Shown: one piece after another, positions 31,264 through 44,109 of the stretch
Layout of the letters: every line of letters begins with the position of its first letter
Position numbering within the stretch: the stretch's first letter is position 1
Source of the DNA: Desulfoarculaceae bacterium
Lineage (GTDB): Bacteria > Desulfobacterota > Desulfobulbia > Desulfobulbales > Desulfocapsaceae
Direction of reading: 5' to 3'
Assembly (NCBI GenBank): GCA_019429465.1
Contig: JAHYIV010000002.1
Location: forward strand, 62,001 to 126,000
DNA length: 64,000 nucleotides
The notes under the pieces: generated by a model
Database searches by the model: none
What the model was told of the DNA's origin: nothing
The model's input: the letters and a program-made list of their open reading frames with translations, nothing else
Position numbers and translations under genes: made by a program

Positions 31264-31911
31264 CTATCCAACTGCAGAATCAGCTTCACTTAAAACTTCA
31301 CCATTAAAAATCCATACTTTAACACCAATGATACCGTAAGTTGTGTTCGCTTCAGATAACGCATAATCAATATCAGCACGAAGTGTGTGCAAAGGGACTC
31401 TCCCTTCTCTCACCCATTCACAGCGTGACATCTCAGCTCCGCCCAAGCGACCTGAACAGGATATCTTAATTCCTTTAACACCAAAACGAAGAGCAGAACT
31501 AACAGCTTTTTTCATTGCTCGCCGAAAAGCTACTCTTCTAATCAGTTGCCCTGCGACATTATCGGCTACCAACTGGGCATCTGCTTCCGGTCTGCGAATT
31601 TCTTGAATATCAATAACTACAGAACGTTTAATTTTCTTCTCAAGATCCCTTTTCAAGATCTCAATTTCTGCCCCTTTTTTACCAATTACAATTCCAGGAC
31701 GGGCAGTGAAAAGCTTTACTCGCACCTTCTCACCAGTCCGTTCAAGAATAACCTTGGCAAGGCTCGCATGACTGAGACGCTGCTTGAAAAATTCTCTAAT
31801 CCTCTGATCTTCGATGAGATATTTTGAATAATTTCTATCCGCATACCAGATAGAATCCCATGTCCGGGTTATATTAAGTCTCATTCCTAATGGATTAACT
31901 TTCTGCCCCAA
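31264..31911 (-). CDS. rpsC: 30S ribosomal protein S3
   Basis: [35 protein letters not shown]. Confidence 0.98.
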   Translation of the reverse strand: MGQKVNPLGMRLNITRTWDSIWYADRNYSKYLIEDQRIREFFKQRLSHASLAKVILERTGEKVRVKLFTARPGIVIGKKGAEIEILKRDLEKKIKRSVVIDIQEIRRPEADAQLVADNVAGQLIRRVAFRRAMKKAVSSALRFGVKGIKISCSGRLGGAEMSRCEWVREGRVPLHTLRADIDYALSEANTTYGIIGVKVWIFNGEVLSEADSAVG

Positions 31912-31989
31912 AACAATCCTCCACCAAAATACTTAGTTCATTAAAATTAAATTTCGAATCATACTCATATCAGAGAACAATGTAAAGAA

Positions 31990-32322
31990 CTATTGTTCAT
32001 CTAATATTACGGTAATATGACTCGTTCGTTTGATGATCCCTGTAGCTCGACCTTGAGCCCTTGGCATAATTCGTTTTAATGATGGTCCACCATCAATAAA
32101 TATCTTTTTAATGAAAAGTGTGTCAACATCAACTTTATCATTTTGTGTTGCATTTGCAATTGCAGATCCCAGAACCTTTCGCAAGATTCGAGCACCTTTT
32201 TTCGGCATAAAATTCAGCGTATTGATTGCCTTATCAACATTCATTCCCCGAACAACATCAGCAACAAGTCTTGCCTTTTGGGGAGATATACGTATCCCCC
32301 TCCCTACGGCTCGAGCTTCCAT
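31990..32322 (-). CDS. rplV: 50S ribosomal protein L22
   Basis: MEARAVGRGIRISPQKARLVADVVRG...RIMPRAQGRATGIIKRTSHITVIL; start trimmed to 32322. Confidence 0.97.
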   Translation of the reverse strand: MEARAVGRGIRISPQKARLVADVVRGMNVDKAINTLNFMPKKGARILRKVLGSAIANATQNDKVDVDTLFIKKIFIDGGPSLKRIMPRAQGRATGIIKRTSHITVILDEQ

Positions 32323-32365
32323 AATAATTACTCCTAATAGGTCTTGCCAGGACATTTAATATCAA

Positions 32366-32641
32366 TTATTTTTTACCTTTCTTGTCCGCAGTATGTCCAT
32401 AATACGTCCTCGTTGGTGAAAACTCACCAAGTTTATGACCCACCATATTATCCGAAACAAAAACTGGTATAAATTTTTTCCCATTGTGAACCGCAAAGGT
32501 AAGTCCGACCATTTGAGGTATAATATCAGAACGACGAGACCATGTTTTAATAACCTTACGGGAAGCGGTCTCGTTTGCCTTTTCTACCTTTTTTATCAAA
32601 TGGTCATCAATGAAAGGACCTTTTTTTACTGAACGAGCCAT
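32366..32641 (-). CDS. rpsS: 30S ribosomal protein S19
   Basis: [19 protein letters not shown]...[25 protein letters not shown]. Confidence 0.98.
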   Translation of the reverse strand: MARSVKKGPFIDDHLIKKVEKANETASRKVIKTWSRRSDIIPQMVGLTFAVHNGKKFIPVFVSDNMVGHKLGEFSPTRTYYGHTADKKGKK

Positions 32642-32658
32642 ACGTTACTCCTTACGTC

Positions 32659-33480
32659 TTATGATCTCTTCTTGATAATATATTTATCACTTGCCTTGTT
32701 CGTTCTCGTCTTATAACCCTTCGTTGGATAACCCCAAGGAGTACAAGGATGACGACCACCAGAACTTTTTCCCTCACCACCACCCATCGGATGATCAACA
32801 GGATTCATGGCGACACCGCGCACTGAAGGCCTTGTCCCTAACCAACGGGTACGTCCCGCCTTGCCCAGCTTCTGACTTTCATGTTCTCTATTGCCAACCT
32901 GACCAATACAGGCACGACAGAGCTTGTGAAATTTACGCACTTCATTGGAAGGTAATCTTACGAGCACCGAGTTACCTTCTTTGGCCATCAACTGTGCTGA
33001 AGTACCAGCACTACGTACCATCTGAGCACCTTTTCCGATTTTCATCTCTATATTATGAATAATCGTACCAAGGGGAATATTCATCATTGGCAGACAGTTA
33101 CCAGGCTGAATATCAACATTATCACCAGCAACAATTTGATCCCCAACAGAAATACCATCCGGAGCAAGAATATAGGTTTTTTCCCCGTCAAGATAACTCA
33201 AGAGCGCAATGTTTGCTGAACGGTTCGGATCATATTCAATGGAGATAACCTTGGCATTAATATCAACTTTATTTCGTTTGAAATCGATGATCCGATATTT
33301 ACGCTTATGGCCGCCACCAATATGTCTGGTGGTAATACGTCCGTAATTATTACGACCACCAGTTTTCGACAAGCTAGTAACAAGACTTCTCTCGGGCCTT
33401 TGTTTAGACAAGTCAGAATTTTGAATCGACACGTGATGCCGTTTACCGGCAGATGTCGGTTTGTATGTCTTAATACTCAT
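32659..33480 (-). CDS. rplB: 50S ribosomal protein L2
   Basis: [30 protein letters not shown]...[31 protein letters not shown]. Confidence 0.98.
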   Translation of the reverse strand: MSIKTYKPTSAGKRHHVSIQNSDLSKQRPERSLVTSLSKTGGRNNYGRITTRHIGGGHKRKYRIIDFKRNKVDINAKVISIEYDPNRSANIALLSYLDGEKTYILAPDGISVGDQIVAGDNVDIQPGNCLPMMNIPLGTIIHNIEMKIGKGAQMVRSAGTSAQLMAKEGNSVLVRLPSNEVRKFHKLCRACIGQVGNREHESQKLGKAGRTRWLGTRPSVRGVAMNPVDHPMGGGEGKSSGGRHPCTPWGYPTKGYKTRTNKASDKYIIKKRS

Positions 33481-33561
33481 GATTTCCCAGTCGCTCCATC
33501 AGATTGTTTGGAAAGATTTCTGAATGAATAAGTACTTCTACCACTCGATAATTTTTGTTCA

Positions 33562-33849
33562 TTACAGTTCATCTGTAAAGTTTATCTGGCCTTCAGAAAG
33601 AGTCACATAAGCTTTCTTCCAATCATTCCTGAAGCCCGTGAACTTTCCTACTCGCTTTTGCTTTCCATGCATATTGGCTGTATGAACATGCTTGACCTTG
33701 ACAGGGAACATCTTCTCTACTGCCTGTTTTATATCAATTTTATTTGAATCAGGATGGACTTTAAGAACTATTTTATTATCCGATTCTTGTAATAAAGCGG
33801 CCTTTTCTGTAAGGCAGGGTCCCTTTAAAACATCATACAAATTTTTCAT
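33562..33849 (-). CDS. rplW: 50S ribosomal protein L23
   Basis: DVLKGPCLTEKAALL...FPVKVKHVHTANMHGKQKRVGKFTGFRNDWKKAYVTL. Confidence 0.97.
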   Translation of the reverse strand: MKNLYDVLKGPCLTEKAALLQESDNKIVLKVHPDSNKIDIKQAVEKMFPVKVKHVHTANMHGKQKRVGKFTGFRNDWKKAYVTLSEGQINFTDEL

Positions 33850-34469
33850 GCCATCACCCTTCTCTCAAGACCTTCAATAGCAGGTTGCAACAGCACAAGT
33901 TTTTTGTGAAGAAGGATATCATACACATTCAACCCATCTGTTGATAACACCTTGAAGCCATTAACATTCCGTCCAGATTTATTGACATTCTCATTCATAC
34001 CGGGAGTAATGATAAGCCCGTTTTGAATATCAAGTACATTCATTACATTGACAAAATCTTTGGTTTTAATCGTATCCAGGGTGAAATCATCAAGAACAAT
34101 GAGATTTCCCTCCTGCAACCTGGCACTCATAGCCATTGCCAGAGCCTGCTTTTTCACCTTACGATTTAACTTAAGACTGTAATCTCTTGGCTTAGGACCA
34201 AAAGCCACACCACCACCACGCCATATTGGAGACCTATTACTTCCGGCCCTGGCACGACCGGTGCCTTTTTGACGCCAAGGTTTGGCACCACCGCCACTCA
34301 CTTCAACCCTGGTCTTGGTGCAGGCATTTCCGGCACGTCTTCCGGCAAGCTGCATCTTGACAACATCATGCAACAGATGTTCTTTAACAACAAGATCAAA
34401 CACCTTTTCATTCAGTTCGATCTCGCCAACTTTTTCATTTTTGATATTAAATACACTTACAGTTGACAT
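33846..34469 (-). CDS. rplD: 50S ribosomal protein L4
   Basis: AGRRAGNACTKTRVEVSGGGAKPWRQKGTGRARAGSNRSPIWRGGGVAFGPKPRDYS. Confidence 0.98.
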   Translation of the reverse strand: MSTVSVFNIKNEKVGEIELNEKVFDLVVKEHLLHDVVKMQLAGRRAGNACTKTRVEVSGGGAKPWRQKGTGRARAGSNRSPIWRGGGVAFGPKPRDYSLKLNRKVKKQALAMAMSARLQEGNLIVLDDFTLDTIKTKDFVNVMNVLDIQNGLIITPGMNENVNKSGRNVNGFKVLSTDGLNVYDILLHKKLVLLQPAIEGLERRVMA

Positions 34470-34506
34470 TTTTTTCTCCTTGGGCCCGATCGGATAACAG
34501 AATCAT

Positions 34507-35136
34507 TTATTTACTGAAGATTTTCAAAAGACTCTGTTTTGCACCTGGAACTGGTCCCTTCAACAGAAGTATGTTTTCTTCGGCACGAACGTCAACAATA
34601 ATGACATTCTTGGTCAATACAGTGTCATTGCCCATGCGGCCAGGCATTTTTTTCCCCTTTACCACACGGGCTGGCCATGCACTGCAGCCAATAGAACCTG
34701 GTGCCCTATGATGACGAGAACCATGCCCGGCAGGACCACCGCTGAAACCATGTCTTTTCATGACACCTTGAAAACCATGTCCTTTACTTTTACCTTGTAC
34801 ATCGACAAGATCACCGACCTTAAAGAGAGCTCCCAGGCTAATTGTCTGGCCCAGCTCAAATTGTTCAGAATCGGCAACCCTGAACTCTCTGACATAATAA
34901 AAAGCTTCTGAACCAGATACGTTAAAATGGCCCGCAAGCGGCTTATTCACTCTGGATGCTTTTTTTTCAGCAAAACCAACCTGAATGGCACTGTATCCAT
35001 CTTTAACAGGAGACTTAACCTGCAATATCTTGCAAGGACCAGCCTCAACCACAGTAACGGGAGTAGCCTGACCCAGTTCACTGTAAATCCTGGTCATCCC
35101 GATTTTTTTACCCAAAATACCCATTGTCTTTGGCAT
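34507..35136 (-). CDS. rplC: 50S ribosomal protein L3
   Basis: MGILGKKIGMTRIYSE...GKSKGHGFQGVMKRHGFSGGPAGHGSRHHRAPGSIG. Confidence 0.98.
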   Translation of the reverse strand: MPKTMGILGKKIGMTRIYSELGQATPVTVVEAGPCKILQVKSPVKDGYSAIQVGFAEKKASRVNKPLAGHFNVSGSEAFYYVREFRVADSEQFELGQTISLGALFKVGDLVDVQGKSKGHGFQGVMKRHGFSGGPAGHGSRHHRAPGSIGCSAWPARVVKGKKMPGRMGNDTVLTKNVIIVDVRAEENILLLKGPVPGAKQSLLKIFSK

Positions 35137-35178
35137 AATATTATCCGTTACATTCGTATTCTAAATACAATACTACCG

Positions 35179-35499
35179 TTAAGGCAGTTTAATCTCGACA
35201 TTAACACCTGCCGAAAGCTCAAGTTTCATCAACATATCAATAGTCTGTTGTGTTGGTTCCAAGATATCTAGCAACCGCCGATGGGTTCTCATCTCAAACT
35301 GCTCCCTAGACTTCTTGTTGACATGAGGAGAACGCAAAACACAGTATTTATTTATTGATGTCGGCAGCGGGATAGGACCAGCTACTGCAGCACCTGTACG
35401 CCTTGCCGTTTCAACGATCTCAGATGTTGATTGATCAAGGAGCTTGTGGTCATATGCCTTTAAGCGTATGCGAATTTTGTCTGTAGGTATCATATCCAA
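35179..35499 (-). CDS. rpsJ: 30S ribosomal protein S10
   Basis: [40 protein letters not shown]. Confidence 0.98.
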   Translation of the reverse strand: MDMIPTDKIRIRLKAYDHKLLDQSTSEIVETARRTGAAVAGPIPLPTSINKYCVLRSPHVNKKSREQFEMRTHRRLLDILEPTQQTIDMLMKLELSAGVNVEIKLP

Positions 35500-35504
35500 C
35501 CTTT

Positions 35505-36695
35505 TTAAGCAATAATTTCACTGACAACACCGGCACCAACAGTCCGACCACCCTCACGGATAGCAAACCGAAGACCCACGTCCATAGCGATAGGGGTAAT
35601 CAACTCTCCAACAACAGAAACATTATCCCCGGGCATTACCATCTCGGTTCCCTCAGGGAGGGTCACAATACCGGTCACATCTGTTGTTCTGAAATAAAAC
35701 TGGGGCCGATACCCATTAAAGAATGGGGTATGGCGACCACCTTCTTCCTTACCAAGAATATAGCATTCCGCCTTAAATTTTGTATGTGGTGTAATGGTAC
35801 CTGGCTTTGCCAGGACTTGACCACGTTGGATGTCTTCACGTTTGGTTCCACGCAGCAGTACTCCAACATTGTCACCTGCCTGGCCCTCATCAAGGATCTT
35901 TCGGAACATCTCAACACCCGTGACAGTAGTCTTGACAGTATCAGTAATACCAACAATAGCAACCTCATCACCAACATGGACGATACCACGCTCAATACGT
36001 CCAGTGGCGACTGTTCCACGACCTGAAATAGAGAAGACGTCCTCAACAGGCATCAAGAAAGGCATATCAACATCGCGCTTTGGTTCCGGGACATAGGTGT
36101 CGATTGCCTCCACCAAATCCCATATACACTTGGCAGCCTCGGGGTCATCTGGGTTCTCAAGGGCCTTGAGGGCCGAACCATGGATAATCGGCACATCGTC
36201 TCCCGGGAAATCATACTTATCAAGAAGCTCACGCAGCTCCATCTCTACCAGCTCGATCAGTTCAGGATCATCAACCATGTCACATTTATTCAAAAAAACC
36301 ACGATACAGGGAACACCAACCTGACGGGCAAGAAGGATATGCTCACGAGTCTGAGGCATGGCTCCATCGTTGGCACCGACAACCAGGATCGCGCCATCCA
36401 TCTGGGCCGCACCGGTAATCATGTTCTTTATATAATCAGCATGGCCCGGACAATCGACATGGGCATAATGACGATTGGCAGTCTCATACTCCACATGAGC
36501 AGTGGCAATGGTAATACCACGCTCTTTTTCTTCCGGAGCCTTGTCAATATCACTGAAATCAGTAAATTTTGCCAAACCCTTTGTTGAAAGTACTCGGGTT
36601 ATCGCAGCGGTCAGGGTTGTTTTACCATGATCAATATGACCGATGGTTCCCACATTTACATGTGGTTTCTTCCTATCAAATTTTTCTTTTGCCAT
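35505..36695 (-). CDS. tuf: elongation factor Tu, copy A (str operon position)
   Basis: 396-aa EF-Tu; [33 protein letters not shown]. Confidence 0.99.
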   Translation of the reverse strand: MAKEKFDRKKPHVNVGTIGHIDHGKTTLTAAITRVLSTKGLAKFTDFSDIDKAPEEKERGITIATAHVEYETANRHYAHVDCPGHADYIKNMITGAAQMDGAILVVGANDGAMPQTREHILLARQVGVPCIVVFLNKCDMVDDPELIELVEMELRELLDKYDFPGDDVPIIHGSALKALENPDDPEAAKCIWDLVEAIDTYVPEPKRDVDMPFLMPVEDVFSISGRGTVATGRIERGIVHVGDEVAIVGITDTVKTTVTGVEMFRKILDEGQAGDNVGVLLRGTKREDIQRGQVLAKPGTITPHTKFKAECYILGKEEGGRHTPFFNGYRPQFYFRTTDVTGIVTLPEGTEMVMPGDNVSVVGELITPIAMDVGLRFAIREGGRTVGAGVVSEIIA

Positions 36696-36719
36696 AATTT
36701 TACCTCAATATGTTTGAGC

Positions 36720-38804
36720 TTAAATCCCTCTGATCTTTTTTATTATCACTTCTGCCTTGACTGCAGGCACCACATCATATTCCAAAAATCGCATTGAGAA
36801 ATTGGCACGCCCCTGAGTAGCTGATCGCAATGATGTAGAATAGCCAAACATCTCAGATAAGGGAGCCTGTGCATGGACGATTTGTATGTTATTTACGGTC
36901 TCAACAACTCCAATTTTTGCTCTTTTGCTGTTAAGGTCATTGATTACATCACCAAGATACTGCTCAGGTGTAACAACTTCTACCACCATTAAAGGTTCCA
37001 GGAGCAAAGGACCTGCATCAACTACAACACGACGAATCGCCATGGCTGCAGATATCCCGAAGGCCATTTCTGTTGATTCATCCTCATGATAGGAACCGCC
37101 AATCAAATTAACCTTCAAGTCGGTCAATGGATAGCCGATAAGAGGCCCAGAATCCAGACTATCAGAAATGCCCTTTTCGATAGCCTTCAGGAAAACCCCA
37201 GGGATCAGTTCTTCACTCACCTTGCACTCAAAAACAAAGCCAGCCCCCCTCGGAAGTGGCTCCACCTGGAGAACGACATGCCCATACTGCCCCTTAGCAC
37301 CCGTATGCTGATCGAACTTCCCTTCAGCCTCTTTCGTGGTACTGATCGTCTCCCTATATGCAACCTGCGGCCTGCCTACATTAGCAGAAGCCTTGAAATC
37401 ATTCAACAAACGATCAATAATTATCTCCAGGTGCAGTTCACCCATACCGGCAATAATAGTCTGACCGGTATCTTCATTTATCGTTATGGTAAATGATGGA
37501 TCTTCGAGTGCCAGCTTCTTTAAGGAATCAGCAAGTTTCTTCTCATCAGCCTTACTTTTTGCCTCTATGGCAACACCAATCACAGGCTTTGGAAAATCCA
37601 TCATATCAAGAATGATGCAATCATTAACTGCACAAAGGGTGTCGCCTGTTGTCGTAAACTTGAGACCGATCACAGCGCCTATATCACCGCTGCCCAACTC
37701 TTTTACTTCTTCACGCTTATTGGCATGAAGTTTAAGGATCTTGACGATCTTTTCCTGTTTTTTCTTGACAGGATTATAAACTCGGTCGCCGACTTTGATG
37801 CTGCCGGAATATATCCGTAGAAATGCAAGATTTTCAACAAAGGAATCACTCATCAGCTTAAAGACAAGGGCACTGAAAGGAGCAGCGTCGCTTGCTTCTC
37901 GCGTTACAACCCGACCACTTTCGTCCACTCCTTCCACCGGTGGAACATCGAGAGGAGAAGGAAGATAACGAATCACGCTATCGAGCAAGGGCTGTATCCC
38001 TTTATTTTTAAAGGCACTTCCACAAAGGACGGGAACCAGATCAAGACTCAGTGTTGCTTTCCTGAGAGCTGTATAAATCTCTTCAGGTGACACTGGTTTG
38101 TTCTCCAGGTATTTTCCCATGACCCCCTCATCAAAGTCGGCCAACTTTTCGAGGAGTACCATATGTGCGGCCGTGAATTTTTGCTTATAACTCTCAGGGA
38201 CATCCAGCTCTTTTACTTCCTGTCCAAGGGAATCCTCATCAAAAACGAACATCTTCCCTTCAATAAGGTCAATGATTCCTTCAAATTCTGATTCACATCC
38301 AACAGGGAGCTGTAAAGCGACTGGGTTTGCCCCGAGCCTTTCTGCCATCATCTTGAGACAGTAATCAAAATCAGCCCCAACACGATCCATTTTATTAATA
38401 AATGCTATCCTGGGGATAGAATATTTGTCAGCCTGACGCCAGACAGTCTCTGACTGAGGCTCAACACCACCAACGGCACAAAAAACAGCAACGACGCCAT
38501 CCAAAACCCGGAGACAACGCTCGACCTCAACCGTGAAGTCGACATGCCCAGGTGTGTCAATAATATTTATTTTACAATCACGCCAGAAACAGGTTGTTGC
38601 CGCAGAACTTATTGTTATTCCCCGCTCCTGCTCCTGCTCCATCCAGTCCATAACCGCATTGCCATCATGAACCTCGCCCAATTTATGTGAACGGCCGGTG
38701 TAGTAAAGAATTCTCTCGGTAGTTGTAGTCTTTCCTGCATCAATATGGGCCATTATACCTATATTGCGCATACTAGACAAAACGTCATGAACAGCCATCA
38801 ACAT
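36720..38804 (-). CDS. fusA: elongation factor G
   Basis: [25 protein letters not shown]...[25 protein letters not shown]. Confidence 0.98.
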   Translation of the reverse strand: MLMAVHDVLSSMRNIGIMAHIDAGKTTTTERILYYTGRSHKLGEVHDGNAVMDWMEQEQERGITISSAATTCFWRDCKINIIDTPGHVDFTVEVERCLRVLDGVVAVFCAVGGVEPQSETVWRQADKYSIPRIAFINKMDRVGADFDYCLKMMAERLGANPVALQLPVGCESEFEGIIDLIEGKMFVFDEDSLGQEVKELDVPESYKQKFTAAHMVLLEKLADFDEGVMGKYLENKPVSPEEIYTALRKATLSLDLVPVLCGSAFKNKGIQPLLDSVIRYLPSPLDVPPVEGVDESGRVVTREASDAAPFSALVFKLMSDSFVENLAFLRIYSGSIKVGDRVYNPVKKKQEKIVKILKLHANKREEVKELGSGDIGAVIGLKFTTTGDTLCAVNDCIILDMMDFPKPVIGVAIEAKSKADEKKLADSLKKLALEDPSFTITINEDTGQTIIAGMGELHLEIIIDRLLNDFKASANVGRPQVAYRETISTTKEAEGKFDQHTGAKGQYGHVVLQVEPLPRGAGFVFECKVSEELIPGVFLKAIEKGISDSLDSGPLIGYPLTDLKVNLIGGSYHEDESTEMAFGISAAMAIRRVVVDAGPLLLEPLMVVEVVTPEQYLGDVINDLNSKRAKIGVVETVNNIQIVHAQAPLSEMFGYSTSLRSATQGRANFSMRFLEYDVVPAVKAEVIIKKIRGI

Positions 38805-38896
38805 CCCTCAAACCGATCAAAAACCTGATGACCATTACCTTACACATTACATACTCTAACAACAATCCGTTATTCTCGAAAACGAGAAAGAGGCCT

Positions 38897-39370
38897 CTAC
38901 CAGCGATAATGAGCAAAAGCCTTATTAGCTTCAGCCATACGATGTGTATCGTCACGCTTTTTAACAGCCGCACCTCGATTATTAAAGGCATCCATCAGTT
39001 CCGCCGCGAGCTTCTCTGCCATGGATCGTCCAGAGCGGGCCTTTGCATAACTGATAATCCAGCGCATCGCCAAGGCATTTCTTCTTGACTGCCTGACTTC
39101 CATGGGTACCTGATACGTAGCACCCCCAACACGTCGGGACTTAACCTCAACCTTGGGACGCACCTTCTCCATAGCCTCTTCAAAAACAGTCAAGGGATCG
39201 CTCTCAGTCACCTTGGAAGCTATAATATCCATGGCTCCATACAATATATGCTGAGCAACACTCTTCTTACCCCGCTCCATAATCCCATTGGTAAATTTAC
39301 TCACCAAAACAGAATTAAAACGCGGATCAGGATCAATCTCTCTTTTTGCTACTATCTTTCTACGTGGCAT
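38897..39370 (-). CDS. rpsG: 30S ribosomal protein S7
   Basis: [46 protein letters not shown]. Confidence 0.98.
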   Translation of the reverse strand: MPRRKIVAKREIDPDPRFNSVLVSKFTNGIMERGKKSVAQHILYGAMDIIASKVTESDPLTVFEEAMEKVRPKVEVKSRRVGGATYQVPMEVRQSRRNALAMRWIISYAKARSGRSMAEKLAAELMDAFNNRGAAVKKRDDTHRMAEANKAFAHYRW

Positions 39371-39413
39371 CTCTATCCTCTTTTACCAGTATAAACAAGC
39401 TATTGACAACCTG

Positions 39414-39785
39414 TCACTTCGGCCGTTTCGCACCATATTTTGAGCGGCCCTGTCGCCTGTTTGAGACCCCAAGGGTATCAAGAGTACCACGAACAATATG
39501 ATATCTTACGCCTGGAAGATCCTTGACACGGCCGCCCCTGATCAGTACTACAGAATGTTCCTGGAGATTATGGCCAATTCCCGGAATGTATGAGGTAACC
39601 TCAATCCCGTTGGTCAATCTCACCCTGGCAACCTTACGCAACGCCGAGTTTGGCTTCTTGGGCGTTGTCGTATAGACCCGAACACAAACACCGCGCTTTT
39701 GAGGTGAGCCCTTCAATGCAGGAGTATTGGTCTTCTTAACTATTTTCTTTCTGCCCTGTCGAACGAGCTGATTAATTGTAGGCAT
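39414..39785 (-). CDS. rpsL: 30S ribosomal protein S12
   Basis: [14 protein letters not shown]...[58 protein letters not shown]. Confidence 0.99.
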   Translation of the reverse strand: MPTINQLVRQGRKKIVKKTNTPALKGSPQKRGVCVRVYTTTPKKPNSALRKVARVRLTNGIEVTSYIPGIGHNLQEHSVVLIRGGRVKDLPGVRYHIVRGTLDTLGVSNRRQGRSKYGAKRPK

Positions 39786-39951
39786 TACTTTTACTGCTCC
39801 TGTTCGCTAATCCTATTATATTATTCTTGACAACTTTATTCGCTACAGAACTATGAATTTATCATCCGTGAACAATGAACACAAACTTAGATATTTACCC
39901 CAATGTCCAATCTGTGTCAACACAAAAAAGATATCGGGATAGAATAGTTCA

Positions 39952-42900
39952 CTATGAATTGCGCCCCAATCCTGTTCCAGCTGAAATCAGCCTTCCCATG
40001 ATCACATTTTCCTTCAAGCCGGCCAGTTCATCAATCTTGCCGGCCATGGCCGCATTGGTCAGCACCTTTGTAGTCTCCTGAAAAGACGCTGCTGAAATAA
40101 AACTTTCTGTAGACAGAGAGGCTTTGGTGACACCCTGGAGCATTGGTTCGGCAACGGCTGGCATCTTGCCTTCCGCAAAAAGACGATCCCTCTCTTCTTC
40201 AAATTTCCACCATTCAACCTGCTCACCAATCATAAAACGGGAATCGCCGGCATTGGTGATCTGGACCTTCTTCAGCATCTGGCGAACGATGACTTCAATA
40301 TGCTTATCATTAATTTTAACGCCCTGCAGCCGATAAACTTCCTGAACCTCATTAACCAGAAACTTAGCCAGTTCCTTTACGCCGAGAACCCTTAAAATAT
40401 CGTTGGGCAGAACAACCCCTTCCATTAAGGGCTCGCCGGCCTGTACATAATCACCTTCATGGACGATGGTATGCTTGGCCTTTGGAAGAAGATATTCCTC
40501 AGCCTGTCCGTACTCGGGAGTCACAACCACGCGCCGTTTACCCTTCAGTTCCTTACCAAAACTTACCCGACCATCAATCTGAGAGATAATAGCAGGATCT
40601 TTCGACTTCCGAACCTCAAACAGCTCAGCAACCCGTGGCAGACCACCGGTAATATCCTTGGTCTTCGATGATTCGCGAGGAATCTTGCCGACAATGGCCC
40701 CGGGCTCAATAATTTCACCCTCATCGACCGAGATGAAGGATCCAACCGGCAGACTATATCGAGCAAAGGATTCACTGTTAGGCAGCTTGAGCGTCTTCCC
40801 TCGTTCATTCTTGACACTGATACGTGGACTTAACTGGGCTGTGGCACTCGAATGAACAATGACCTTACTGGATTTACCTGTTACACCGTCCAGTTTCTCC
40901 TGCATGGTAACACCTTCGATGACGTCACCATATTTAATGACACCACCAACCTCACTGACAATGGGAATAGTATAGGCATCCCATTTAGCAAGGACCATAC
41001 CGGCCTCTGCTGTTTCACTCTCTTTGACAAAGATCTGGGCACCATAGTTTATCTTATACCGCTCACGATCACGGCCAAGCTCATCCTTGATGGTGATTTC
41101 AGCATTACGATTCATGACAATCTTGACACCCAGATTGTTTTCAACATAATGCATATTCTTAAAGACGACCAAACCGCCGCGCTGGGTTAGAACTTCAGCT
41201 TGTTCAATGGAGCGACTGGCTGTCCCTCCGATGTGGAAGGTACGCATCGTTAACTGCGTTCCAGGCTCACCAATAGACTGAGCGGCTATGATACCGACAG
41301 CCTCACCGATATTCACCATATGGCCACGACCGAGATCACGGCCATAACAGGCGGCACAGACACCACGTCGAGTCCGGCAGGTAAGCACTGAGCGAATAGA
41401 AACCCGGTCAATCCCGGCCTCATAGATCTGCTTAACCTTCGCTTCCGTGACTTCCTCACCCTCAGCGACAATAACCTCACCACTATACGGATCGACCACA
41501 TCCTCCAGGGTCACCCGGCCGAGAATACGGTCGCCAAGTGGAACAATAATCTCACCACCGTCCATCAGTGGTTCAGCAACAATTCCGTCAATGGTCTGGC
41601 AATCCGCTTCAATAATTGTTGCATCCTGGGCCACATCAACCAGTCTGCGGGTAAGATATCCCGAGTTCGCAGTCTTCAAGGCCGTATCCGCAAGCCCCTT
41701 ACGAGCGCCATGGGTCGAGATAAAATACTCAAGAACCCCAAGTCCTTCCCGGAAGTTGGCCTTGATCGGGGTTTCAATAATAGCGCCAGATGGCTTGGCC
41801 ATCAGACCACGCATCCCTGCAAGCTGCCTGATCTGATCCCGAGAGCCCCTGGCTCCGGAATCCGCCATGATAAAAATTGAGTTAAAACTTGGTGTCTCCA
41901 CCAGGTTATTATCACGATCGCGAACATAATCAACATTGATACCATCCATCATCTCATTGGCGACATCCTCACTCACCTTGGACCAGATATCAACAACTTT
42001 ATTATACTTCTCACCGGATGTTATCAGACCATCAGAATACTGCTGCCCGACATCCATAACATCATTTTCAGCCTTCTCAACAAGATCTTCTTTACTGGTC
42101 GGGATCTTCATATCATTAATACAGATGGAAATCCCGGACCGGGTGGCGTATTCATAGCCCATGTCTTTCAAGCGATCTGCAAGGACAACCGTTTCCTTGC
42201 TCCCACCATGCCTGTATGTATAGTCAATCAGTTGCCCCAAGGCCTTCTTCGTCATCACCTTGTTGATTTCGGCAAAAGGAACCGTCGCCGGCAACAACTC
42301 ACCCAGCAGAATCCGGCCCATGGTGGTATCAACAATCTTTCCATCCATCCGGACCTTGATTTTGGCCTGCAGATGAACAGCACTATAATCATAAGCGATT
42401 ATTGCCTCAGCCGGGCTGGAAAAAATCTTGCCCTCTCCCGTGGCATTGAGCCGTTCTCGGCTCATATAATAGAGGCCAAGGACAATATCCTGTGAAGGAA
42501 TAATAACCGGTTCACCATTGGCAGGTGAGAGGATATTATTAGAAGACATCATGAGAACCCGGGCTTCAACCTGGGCCTCCACGGAAAGGGGCACATGAAC
42601 CGCCATCTGGTCACCGTCAAAGTCGGCATTAAAGGCGGCGCAGACCAGAGGATGCAACTGGATTGCCTTGCCTTCAATAAGCAGGGCCTCAAAGGCCTGC
42701 AGACCGAGACGATGGAGTGTCGGAGCTCTGTTCAGAATAACCGGATACTCAGTGACCACCTCTTCCAGGACATCCCAGACCTCTTTGACCCCCTTCTCCA
42801 CCATTTTTCTCGCGCTCTTGATGGTGGTGACAAAGCCCTGGCTTTCAAGCTTGTTATAAATAAAGGGTTTAAACAGTTCCAGGGCCATTTTCTTCGGAAT

Positions 42901-44001
42901 TCCACATTGATGCAGGCGCAGATGAGGACCCACGACAATAACGGAACGACCGGAGTAATCAACCCGTTTTCCCAGGAGATTCTGACGGAACCGGCCCTGC
43001 TTGCCTTTGAGCATATCGGAAAGCGACTTCAATGGACGCTTATTGGTCCCGGTAATGACCCGACCACGACGACCATTGTCAAAAAGGACATCAACGGCCT
43101 CCTGCAGCATCCGTTTTTCATTGCGGATGATAATATCGGGCGCGTCCAGTTCCAGAAGTCGCTTTAATCGGTTGTTCCTGTTAATAACCCGTCGATACAG
43201 ATCATTGAGATCCGAGGTAGCAAAGCGACCGCCTTCCAGGGGAACAAGGGGTCGAAGATCCGGGGGTAATACCGGAATAACCTCAAGTACCATCCATTCG
43301 GGTTTATTACCAGAATCACGAAAGGCCTCAAGAACGAAGAGTCGCTTGTACAACTTCTGTCTTTTTGTTTTAGAGCTTGTCGCTGCCATCTCTTCGCGCA
43401 ACTGGGCCGACAAGGACACAATATCCTGGCTGGCGAGAAGTTCCCGGATGGCCTCAGCTCCAATACCGACCTTAAATTGACCGGGGAAGGCATCTCGCTG
43501 CTGTCGATACTTCTCTTCAGTAAGCAGGGTACAAACAGGAATAGAGTCAACACTCGACTCGATGACTGCGTATTGTTCAAAATAAAGAATCTTTTCAAGC
43601 TGTTTGAGGGTAAGATCAAGAACGGCTCCAATTTTACTGGGAAGACTCTTGAGAAACCAGATATGGGCAACAGGCGCGGCAAGTTTGATATGCCCAAGTC
43701 GCTCCCGGCGGACCTTTGACTGAATAACCTCAACGCCGCATTTTTCGCAAACGACACCTCTGTGCTTCATGCGTTTATACTTCCCGCAATTACACTCAAA
43801 GTCCTTTACTGGTCCAAAAATCTTGGCACAAAAAAGACCATCTCTTTCAGGCTTAAAGGTCCGATAATTGATGGTTTCAGGTTTTTTGACCTCACCATGG
43901 CTCCAGTCCATGATCTTTTCCGGTGAGGCCAGTGATATCTGAACTTTTTTGAATTTTACAGGAGCTTTCGGCTTTTGAAAAAAATTAAATAGCTCTTCCA
44001 C
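39952..44001 (-). CDS. rpoC: RNA polymerase beta' subunit
   Basis: 1349 aa; zinc-binding [23 protein letters not shown]; catalytic [16 protein letters not shown]. Confidence 0.99.
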   Translation of the reverse strand: MEELFNFFQKPKAPVKFKKVQISLASPEKIMDWSHGEVKKPETINYRTFKPERDGLFCAKIFGPVKDFECNCGKYKRMKHRGVVCEKCGVEVIQSKVRRERLGHIKLAAPVAHIWFLKSLPSKIGAVLDLTLKQLEKILYFEQYAVIESSVDSIPVCTLLTEEKYRQQRDAFPGQFKVGIGAEAIRELLASQDIVSLSAQLREEMAATSSKTKRQKLYKRLFVLEAFRDSGNKPEWMVLEVIPVLPPDLRPLVPLEGGRFATSDLNDLYRRVINRNNRLKRLLELDAPDIIIRNEKRMLQEAVDVLFDNGRRGRVITGTNKRPLKSLSDMLKGKQGRFRQNLLGKRVDYSGRSVIVVGPHLRLHQCGIPKKMALELFKPFIYNKLESQGFVTTIKSARKMVEKGVKEVWDVLEEVVTEYPVILNRAPTLHRLGLQAFEALLIEGKAIQLHPLVCAAFNADFDGDQMAVHVPLSVEAQVEARVLMMSSNNILSPANGEPVIIPSQDIVLGLYYMSRERLNATGEGKIFSSPAEAIIAYDYSAVHLQAKIKVRMDGKIVDTTMGRILLGELLPATVPFAEINKVMTKKALGQLIDYTYRHGGSKETVVLADRLKDMGYEYATRSGISICINDMKIPTSKEDLVEKAENDVMDVGQQYSDGLITSGEKYNKVVDIWSKVSEDVANEMMDGINVDYVRDRDNNLVETPSFNSIFIMADSGARGSRDQIRQLAGMRGLMAKPSGAIIETPIKANFREGLGVLEYFISTHGARKGLADTALKTANSGYLTRRLVDVAQDATIIEADCQTIDGIVAEPLMDGGEIIVPLGDRILGRVTLEDVVDPYSGEVIVAEGEEVTEAKVKQIYEAGIDRVSIRSVLTCRTRRGVCAACYGRDLGRGHMVNIGEAVGIIAAQSIGEPGTQLTMRTFHIGGTASRSIEQAEVLTQRGGLVVFKNMHYVENNLGVKIVMNRNAEITIKDELGRDRERYKINYGAQIFVKESETAEAGMVLAKWDAYTIPIVSEVGGVIKYGDVIEGVTMQEKLDGVTGKSSKVIVHSSATAQLSPRISVKNERGKTLKLPNSESFARYSLPVGSFISVDEGEIIEPGAIVGKIPRESSKTKDITGGLPRVAELFEVRKSKDPAIISQIDGRVSFGKELKGKRRVVVTPEYGQAEEYLLPKAKHTIVHEGDYVQAGEPLMEGVVLPNDILRVLGVKELAKFLVNEVQEVYRLQGVKINDKHIEVIVRQMLKKVQITNAGDSRFMIGEQVEWWKFEEERDRLFAEGKMPAVAEPMLQGVTKASLSTESFISAASFQETTKVLTNAAMAGKIDELAGLKENVIMGRLISAGTGLGRNS

Positions 44002-44109
44002 GAGATTACATCTCCCACAGTTTATAGGGTTAAAAAAGTTTTAAGCATGAAGTTGGACTGTACAAATTAACTATAGGGCCTCATTGGCCATTCTTCAAAC
44101 TTAACACCC

